Below, piece after piece: positions 6,173 through 10,516 of a DNA stretch of 10,516 nucleotides (positions are counted from its first letter, which is position 1; each line of letters opens with the position of its first letter). The position numbers and the translations under genes were made by a program. The DNA is from SZUA-430 sp034440175 (GTDB lineage: Bacteria > Pseudomonadota > Alphaproteobacteria > Micropepsales > Micropepsaceae): NCBI GenBank assembly GCA_034440175.1, contig JAWXBO010000139.1:1-10516 (forward strand), read 5' to 3'. The notes below the pieces were generated by a model. The model was not told where the DNA came from. It made no database searches and saw nothing but the letters and a program-made list of their open reading frames with translations.

Positions 6173-6571
6173 TTACGCGTTGAAACTGAAGAGCGCCAGG
6201 AACACCATGATCGTCCCGATGATGCCTACCGTCCAGAACAGCGGACGGATATAGGGCAACCCCAGGAGATAGACGATCGCATGAGCGACGCGCGAATAGA
6301 AAAAGAGCTGCGCGCCCAGTACCGTCAGCGTGTTCGAGATCTCCATTTGGGCGGCGATCAGCACCAGTGGCGCGAAGAGGATGAGCCCTTCACGATGATT
6401 GTCGACGCAGCGCTTTGTGCGGGCTTGCCAGACTGAGGGTTCACTCAGTTTGTCGCGCGATCCAGCCATGGTCCACAGACCTTGCGCCTGCGCACCGGCC
6501 GCTGATTGAATGAGGATGAGAACGAATAACAGCCCGACACTCAGGGCCAGCATAGTTAGTTCAAGTGACAT
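6173..6571 (-). CDS. MAPEG family integral membrane protein
   Basis: This 132-residue protein has four predicted membrane segments (about 5-25, 62-78, 81-103 and 111-129). It carries the hallmarks of the MAPEG superfamily: RTKRCVDNHREGLILFAPLV (51-70, the NH.E motif after helix 1) and FFYSRVAHAIVYLLGLPYIR (90-109). Eukaryotic relatives are membrane glutathione transferases and leukotriene/prostaglandin synthases; the role of this short bacterial group is not established, so no reaction is assigned. It sits between pdhA and pdhB with 12-base gaps on both sides and has its own ribosome site (AAAGGGAA, directly after the pdhA stop), so it should be translated from the pdh message. The two E1 subunit genes are normally adjacent, which makes this insertion notable. 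There is no signal peptide apart from the first helix. Confidence 0.9.
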   Translation of the reverse strand: MSLELTMLALSVGLLFVLILIQSAAGAQAQGLWTMAGSRDKLSEPSVWQARTKRCVDNHREGLILFAPLVLIAAQMEISNTLTVLGAQLFFYSRVAHAIVYLLGLPYIRPLFWTVGIIGTIMVFLALFSFNA

Positions 6572-6583
6572 AGTGTATTCCCT

Positions 6584-7591
6584 TTAGTGTACGATGTCGG
6601 TCCAGAGTTCCGATGGATTGGGCTCGGGTGAAGTCTGTGCGAATTCGGCGGCGTGATTGACGATGGCGCGAATTTCCTTGTCGAGATCTTTGAGGGACTC
6701 TTCGGTTGCGAACTTGTTGTCGAGCAAGAGCTGGCGCGCGTGATCAATGGGGTCGTGCTTTTCGCGCACCTGGTCGACTTCTTCCCGCGTGCGGTATTTT
6801 GCGGGGTCGGACATCGAATGGCCGCGATAGCGGTAGGTTTTCATTTCAAGGATGATTGGCCCCTTGCCTTCCCGGCACCATTTGACGGCGAAATCACCCG
6901 CGGCCTTTACGGCCAGCACGTCCATACCATCGACTTCCTGGCCGGGAATATTGAACGAGCTGCCGCGTTTGTGAAGTTTGGTTTCGGCGCTTGCGCGCTG
7001 CACGGACGTTCCCATCGCGTACTGATTGTTTTCGATGACGTAGACGACGGGCAGCTTCCAGAGTTCCGCCATGTTGAAGCTCTCGTAGACCTGGCCCTGA
7101 TTGGCGGCACCGTCACCGAAATATGTGAGGCAGACGCGGTCATTGCCTTTGTACTGGTTGGCGAAAGCCAGACCTGTGCCCAGCGGTACTTGGGCGCCGA
7201 CTATCCCGTGGCCGCCGAAGAAGTTTTTCTCGCGGCTGAACATGTGCATCGAGCCGCCCTTGCCACGGGAATAGCCACCACTGCGCCCCGTAAGCTCGGC
7301 CATGACGCCGGCTGGGTCCATGCCGCAGGCCAGCATATGCCCGTGATCGCGATAGGCGGTGATAACTTGATCGCCTTCGCCTATGGCTGCTTGCATACCA
7401 ACCACGACGGCTTCCTGGCCGATATAGAGGTGACAAAAGCCGCCGATGAGGCCCATGCCATAGAGCTGTCCGGCTTTTTCCTCAAAGCGCCGGATCAGCA
7501 GCATCTCACGGTAAAAATGAGCGAGTTCGTCCTTGCTTGGTTTCGGTTTCGCAGGCGGAGCGGCGCGGCTTGTGACGTCGGCCTTTGCCAT
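6584..7591 (-). CDS. pdhA: Pyruvate dehydrogenase E1 alpha subunit
   Basis: This subunit supplies the pyrophosphate-binding half of the E1 thiamine diphosphate site. The 335-residue protein matches the family from FYREMLLIRRFEEKAGQLYG (26-45) onward. It contains GGFCHLYIGQEA (50-61), AYRDHGH (79-85), the GHGIVGAQVPLGTG loop (127-140), the cofactor/magnesium motif GDGAANQG (159-166) ending in ENNQYAMGTS (187-196), and the conserved loop TYRYRGHSMSDP (252-263). The N-terminal 20 residues (Ala, Lys and Pro rich) are variable. The start is the ATG at 7591 (MAKADVTSRA), preceded by GGA at 7-base spacing; an upstream ATG at 7660 would add 23 residues of non-family sequence. It is the first gene of the pdh group, after a 106-base gap that probably holds a promoter. 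Confidence 0.97.
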   Translation of the reverse strand: MAKADVTSRAAPPAKPKPSKDELAHFYREMLLIRRFEEKAGQLYGMGLIGGFCHLYIGQEAVVVGMQAAIGEGDQVITAYRDHGHMLACGMDPAGVMAELTGRSGGYSRGKGGSMHMFSREKNFFGGHGIVGAQVPLGTGLAFANQYKGNDRVCLTYFGDGAANQGQVYESFNMAELWKLPVVYVIENNQYAMGTSVQRASAETKLHKRGSSFNIPGQEVDGMDVLAVKAAGDFAVKWCREGKGPIILEMKTYRYRGHSMSDPAKYRTREEVDQVREKHDPIDHARQLLLDNKFATEESLKDLDKEIRAIVNHAAEFAQTSPEPNPSELWTDIVH

Positions 7592-7632
7592 TCTGTTTTC
7601 CAATTGTGCGAAATGTTGAATCCTGTGCGTTC

Positions 7633-7660
7633 CTGTAGCGTCCGGGGCAAATGTGCGCAA
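7633..7660 (-). promoter_or_regulatory. Candidate pdhA promoter
   Basis: On the minus strand, TTGCGC (7660 to 7655) and CTACAG (7638 to 7633) are spaced by 16 bases, ending 41 bases before the pdhA ATG. The TTG-type -35 is acceptable for an alphaproteobacterial housekeeping promoter; the -10 is only a moderate match. The 106-base gap contrasts with the 3 to 12-base gaps elsewhere in the pdh run, which is the main reason to expect a promoter here. Confidence 0.25.
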
Positions 7661-7680
7661 GTGAGGAAGCTTGGCGTTTG

Positions 7681-7695
7681 TGCTGCACTGCAGCA
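7681..7695. promoter_or_regulatory. 15-bp palindrome between ftsB and pdhA
   Basis: TGCTGCA (7681-7687) and TGCAGCA (7689-7695) are exact reverse complements around a single central C, two bases past the ftsB stop codon. It lies about 20 bases upstream of the candidate pdhA -35 element, where a dimeric regulator could bind. A match of 7 by 7 bases can arise by chance, so the operator role is inference. Confidence 0.28.
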
Positions 7696-7697
7696 GA

Positions 7698-8015
7698 TCA
7701 GCGCTTGTCTTTGAGAATCACGACCTCGTCGGGCTGGCTTAGGCCAAGGCGCGAACGCGCCTGCTCTTCGAGCAGATCGGGATCGACGCTTTCGGGACGC
7801 AAAAGTCTAACCCGGCGCTCTAGCGCTGTTCGCTCGCCGCGTACGCGATCAAGTTCCGCATGCTTGGCTTCGATGGCGGTTTGCAACTTCAGCCAATTGA
7901 TCAGGCCATGATTTCCGTAGACTACGAAATAGCCGAAATAAAGGACGAGAGACATCATGACCAGGGGAAAACCCCAGCCCCGTGCTGCGCGCCCAAATGC
8001 TGTTGGTTCGTTCAT
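7698..8015 (-). CDS. ftsB: FtsB/DivIC-type septum formation initiator
   Basis: A small bitopic division protein. In the well-studied relatives FtsB joins FtsL and FtsQ in the divisome, with its coiled coil in the periplasm. With the ATG at 8015 it has 105 residues. There is a short cytoplasmic head, one membrane helix (about 15-33), then a coiled coil (about 41-72: LQTAIEAKHAELDRVRGERTAL in heptads). It ends with the family block LLRPESVDPDLLEEQARSRL (71-90) and a PDEVVIL tail (95-101). An ATG at 8042 would give 114 residues; neither start has a clear ribosome site, and the shorter one places the helix closer to the N-terminus, as is usual. Location between eno and pdhA is a common alphaproteobacterial order. 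The gene is not essential evidence for an operon with pdhA, since a 106-base gap follows. Confidence 0.87.
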   Translation of the reverse strand: MNEPTAFGRAARGWGFPLVMMSLVLYFGYFVVYGNHGLINWLKLQTAIEAKHAELDRVRGERTALERRVRLLRPESVDPDLLEEQARSRLGLSQPDEVVILKDKR

Positions 8016-8083
8016 GGGTGGAATCGAATCATATCGCAGCATGAGAGGTCAAGGCTTATTGGGTTAAGCGATATTAACGCATT

Positions 8084-9112
8084 TCAGTTCGCATAGGCGT
8101 TGGCGCGGTACCATTTCGACAGCAGCCATTTGTTACCACGCGTTATGGGACGTCCGGCATGGCGGGTTGAGATATCCGGATTTCCGGCCGCGTCAACATT
8201 GGAAAACAAAATCGCATCCCCGGGCTTGCCTTTGAACTCCAGACCATTTGACAGGAAATGGGTTTCGCCGCCGTCGAAGTCATCGCTTAGGCTCACAAGC
8301 ACTGTCGCCACGCGCTGTCCGGCCGCCCCCCACTGTGACTCGGGACCCGCAGTGGCGTCGAGAAAGTCAAAATGGGGCCGGTACTGTTCTCCGGGCTGGT
8401 ACATGAGCACACTCAACATCTCGCCGTTTGCCAGCGGCAATTGTGCTGCCTCCGCCAGGCGCTGATTGAGGCCAGCCATCACCATGTCTTGCTGAAAAGG
8501 GTGGATCGAGGCGGTGCTGGATGTTCGTTCCGTGCTGCGCATCGGGCGGCCGCTCACAGGATCGACGACAAAAGACGGGTGGAGCAACGGCTTGACGGCT
8601 TCAATCAGGTAGCCGCATTCATCGCGCGTCAACAAGCCATCAAGGCGCCAGACATCCGGTGAGCGTGACAGCTCAAGGCGCGGAGGTAACGGGCGTTGCA
8701 TCGCATCGTGGTCGATGAGCGACAATTGTTTGAGTGCGATGGCGTCGTTTGTTTTTGCGGCGGAACGCAAATGCCCAATGGCTTCGTCCCAGTTTGACGG
8801 CGACACGGCACCAATGGCTGAGAGAACTGCCAGTGTACGCATCGCGGCGGCACCGTTTTTCTGTGCCGCCTGGTGCAGGATTTCAAGCGCGCGCGGGATG
8901 TCGCGCGGACCATCAACGCCATCAAGATGAATGCATGCGGAGGTGTAGAGCGCCTCGACATCACCGGCACTGGCCGAGCGCGCAAGCCAGGCGCGGCCCT
9001 CATCCTTGCGGCCCAAGCGGCTCAGCATTGCGGACAAAATGTATTGCGCGCGTGCATCGCCAGCGTTGGCGTCGCGTTCAAGGTCGGTCAAAGCTTTTGG
9101 CGGTGCGGCCAT
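8084..9112 (-). CDS. Sel1-repeat / 2-oxoglutarate-Fe(II) prolyl 4-hydroxylase-like protein
   Basis: The 342-residue protein has two parts. Residues about 10-135 are helical repeats of the Sel1/TPR type (GDARAQYILSAML, GDVEALYTSACIHLDG, and NDAIALKQLSL are successive repeat helices), likely a protein-binding surface. Residues about 145-340 form a double-stranded beta-helix dioxygenase domain of the prolyl 4-hydroxylase type: YRPHFDFL supplies iron ligands His247 and Asp249, TRHAGRPI supplies His318, and GNKWLLSKWYR (326-336) supplies the basic residue (probably Lys328) for 2-oxoglutarate. DDFDGGETHF (277-286) is the expected core motif. The catalytic triad is complete, so the enzyme is predicted to be active; the substrate is unknown and may be a peptidyl proline. 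There is no signal peptide, which points to the cytoplasm. The ATG at 9112 lies 3 bases after the eno stop, indicating coupled translation. Confidence 0.92.
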   Translation of the reverse strand: MAAPPKALTDLERDANAGDARAQYILSAMLSRLGRKDEGRAWLARSASAGDVEALYTSACIHLDGVDGPRDIPRALEILHQAAQKNGAAAMRTLAVLSAIGAVSPSNWDEAIGHLRSAAKTNDAIALKQLSLIDHDAMQRPLPPRLELSRSPDVWRLDGLLTRDECGYLIEAVKPLLHPSFVVDPVSGRPMRSTERTSSTASIHPFQQDMVMAGLNQRLAEAAQLPLANGEMLSVLMYQPGEQYRPHFDFLDATAGPESQWGAAGQRVATVLVSLSDDFDGGETHFLSNGLEFKGKPGDAILFSNVDAAGNPDISTRHAGRPITRGNKWLLSKWYRANAYAN

Positions 9113-9115
9113 CGG

Positions 9116-10384
9116 TTAGCGGAATTCCGCACCCGCATACACCGCGCTGGGACCCAGATGCTCCTCGATCCGCAAAAGCTGATTGTACTTTGCCAGTCTG
9201 TCCGAGCGCGATGCTGATCCGGTTTTGATGCGGCCGCAGTTTGTGGCCACGGCGAGGTCGGCGATTGTGGTGTCTTCGGTCTCGCCCGAGCGGTGAGACA
9301 TCACCGCCTTGTAGCCTGCTTTGTGCGCCATTTCGACGGCTTCCAGCGTTTCGGACAGGGTGCCGATCTGGTTGACCTTGATCAGGATCGCATTGGCGAC
9401 GCGCTTTGAGATTCCTTCGGCGAGACGTTTTGTATTCGTGACAAACAGATCATCACCGACGAGTTGGACCTTGGCACCGATGGCGTTGGTCAAACCCTTC
9501 CAGCCATCCCAATCGTCTTCGGCCATGCCATCTTCGATAGAGATAATCGGATAGCGCTTGCACAGATCTTCGTAGAAGCGAACCATGCCGGCAGTATCCA
9601 GTTTCTTGCCTTCGCCTTCCAGATCATAAACACCGTTCTTGAAAAACTCGGTGGAGGCTGGATCAAGTGCCAGCTTCACGTGTTCGCCCGGGCGATAGCC
9701 TGCGGCTTCAATGGCGCGCATGACGAAACTCAACGCTTCATCGGTGGACTTGAGGTTGGGCGCGAAGCCGCCTTCGTCGCCGACATTGGTGTTGTGGCCG
9801 GCGTCTTTTAGTGCCTTGCGCAGGGTGTGAAAAACTTCGGTGCCCATGCGCAACGCCTCACGGAAGGTCGGCGCGCCGATTGGCAGGATCATAAACTCCT
9901 GAAAGTCGATGGGATTGTCGGCGTGCGCACCGCCGTTGATGATGTTCATGAACGGCACGGGAAGAATGTGAGCGTGCGCGCCGCCGACATAGCGAAAGAG
10001 CTTTTGGCCGCGTGCGAATGCTGCAGCATGCGCCGTCGCCAGCGAGACACCCAGAATGGCGTTGGCACCAAGGCGGCCTTTGTTGGGCGTACCGTCGAGA
10101 TTGATCAGTGTGCGGTCGATGTGGAGCTGTTCTTCGGCCTCCATGCCGGAGATGGCATCAAAGATTTCGCCGTTGACCGAAGCGACGGCATTTTCCACGC
10201 CCTTGCCGCCGTACCTCTTGCCGCCATCGCGGCGTTCGACGGCTTCGTGGGCGCCGGTTGAGGCACCCGAGGGCACGGCGGCGCGACCGACGCTGCCGTC
10301 GTCGAGTTCGATTTCAACTTCGACTGTGGGATTGCCACGGCTGTCGAGTATTTCGCGTCCGCGGATGTCGATGATTGCCGTCAT
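9116..10384 (-). CDS. eno: Enolase (phosphopyruvate hydratase)
   Basis: Enolase interconverts 2-phosphoglycerate and phosphoenolpyruvate in glycolysis and gluconeogenesis. The 422-residue protein is full length. The N-terminal domain starts IIDIRGREILDSRGNPTVEV (4-23) and carries the substrate loop PSGASTGAHEA (38-48). The barrel has NIINGGAHADNPIDFQEFM (147-165, His154), GDEGGFAPN (202-210, general base partner Glu204), magnesium ligands Asp241, Glu284 and Asp311, catalytic Lys336 in LIKVNQIGTLSET (334-346), His364 in SHRSGETED, and Lys387 in RIKTGSASRSDR. The residue after GS (Ala391) is more often Leu or Met in relatives, a minor change. The ATG at 10384 has GGAGA 11 bases upstream, a slightly long spacing; that sequence overlaps the end of the preceding gene. 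Confidence 0.98.
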   Translation of the reverse strand: MTAIIDIRGREILDSRGNPTVEVEIELDDGSVGRAAVPSGASTGAHEAVERRDGGKRYGGKGVENAVASVNGEIFDAISGMEAEEQLHIDRTLINLDGTPNKGRLGANAILGVSLATAHAAAFARGQKLFRYVGGAHAHILPVPFMNIINGGAHADNPIDFQEFMILPIGAPTFREALRMGTEVFHTLRKALKDAGHNTNVGDEGGFAPNLKSTDEALSFVMRAIEAAGYRPGEHVKLALDPASTEFFKNGVYDLEGEGKKLDTAGMVRFYEDLCKRYPIISIEDGMAEDDWDGWKGLTNAIGAKVQLVGDDLFVTNTKRLAEGISKRVANAILIKVNQIGTLSETLEAVEMAHKAGYKAVMSHRSGETEDTTIADLAVATNCGRIKTGSASRSDRLAKYNQLLRIEEHLGPSAVYAGAEFR

Positions 10385-10391
10385 TGCGTTG

Positions 10392-10516
10392 CTAGTCTCC
10401 GATTGCCAATTTCACGAAGCCAAGGTTTACGACAAAAAGAATAAATATTGCGAGGGGACAAACGACGCCAAGCAGAAAGCGGAACAGCTGCCAGGTCGGT
10501 CCATCCTGTATGCCCA
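10392..10516 (-). CDS. C-terminal end of an unidentified membrane protein, N-terminus outside window
   Basis: An open frame enters from the right edge and gives 40 residues before a TAG at 10394-10392. It starts GIQDGPTWQLFRFLLG and continues into a strongly hydrophobic stretch (about residues 11-33, including PLAIFILFVVNLGF), which is a convincing last transmembrane helix followed by a short tail. The stop lies 7 bases before the eno ATG, and the eno ribosome site overlaps the stop region, as in an operon. The pattern of Trp, then Arg, then a helix with an internal Pro resembles the last helix of sodium-dependent (NSS-type) transporters, but 40 residues are too few to assign a family. The other two frames are less convincing, one being hydrophilic and the other stopping early. 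Confidence 0.55.
   Translation of the reverse strand, partial: GIQDGPTWQLFRFLLGVVCPLAIFILFVVNLGFVKLAIGD

Noticed and set aside
6653..7714. A 353-codon open frame on the plus strand opposite pdhA
   Set aside because: It is the antisense shadow of pdhA in GC-rich coding DNA. It shows no family motif, and the minus strand carries the unmistakable E1 alpha motifs.
9116..10384. Ala391 in the enolase GSASRSDR motif as a sign of altered activity
   Set aside because: The position varies between relatives (Leu, Met and others), and all catalytic and metal-binding residues are present.

Overview
This window looks like a chromosomal segment of an alphaproteobacterium. The evidence is a cluster of eno, an ftsB-like gene, pdhA, pdhB and pdhC, a pyruvate dehydrogenase E1 beta chain with an N-terminal lipoyl domain, and an E2 with a single lipoyl domain. 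The order or genus cannot be fixed from this window. No rRNA, tRNA, CRISPR array, insertion sequence or prophage gene is visible.

Layout, in the direction of minus-strand transcription (right to left). A cut-off gene at 10392-10516 supplies the last 40 residues of a membrane protein. It is followed by enolase (9116-10384), a Sel1-repeat/prolyl 4-hydroxylase-like fusion (8084-9112), a small FtsB/DivIC-type division protein (7698-8015), pdhA (6584-7591), a MAPEG-family membrane protein (6173-6571), pdhB (4811-6160) and pdhC (3479-4807). Gaps of 3 to 12 bases join eno to the hydroxylase gene and pdhA through pdhC, so these are probably two tightly coupled transcription units. The 106-base gap before pdhA is the most likely site of a separate pdh promoter. 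Two plus-strand genes then interrupt the run: an unrecognised membrane-anchored protein (2768-3472), convergent with pdhC, and a VOC/glyoxalase-fold protein (2159-2545) with a strong intrinsic terminator after it. The E3 gene lpdA (605-2002) follows on the minus strand, and a nearly complete DUF4259 gene runs off the left edge (1-384).

Functionally, enolase makes phosphoenolpyruvate, which becomes pyruvate. PdhA/PdhB (E1), PdhC (E2) and LpdA (E3) together convert pyruvate, CoA and NAD+ to acetyl-CoA, CO2 and NADH. The hydroxylase, the MAPEG protein, the VOC protein, the plus-strand membrane protein and DUF4259 are accessory and have no proven tie to this complex.

The most unusual structure is a nearly perfect 30/29-base inverted repeat, flanked by a further hairpin, lying in frame inside pdhC. 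It encodes about 45 residues of the linker between the lipoyl and peripheral-subunit-binding domains, and it resembles a dispersed palindromic repeat that has invaded a coding region and been tolerated. I see no convincing new multi-gene system. Apart from this element, the interest lies in the unexpected accessory genes placed inside a core metabolic cluster.
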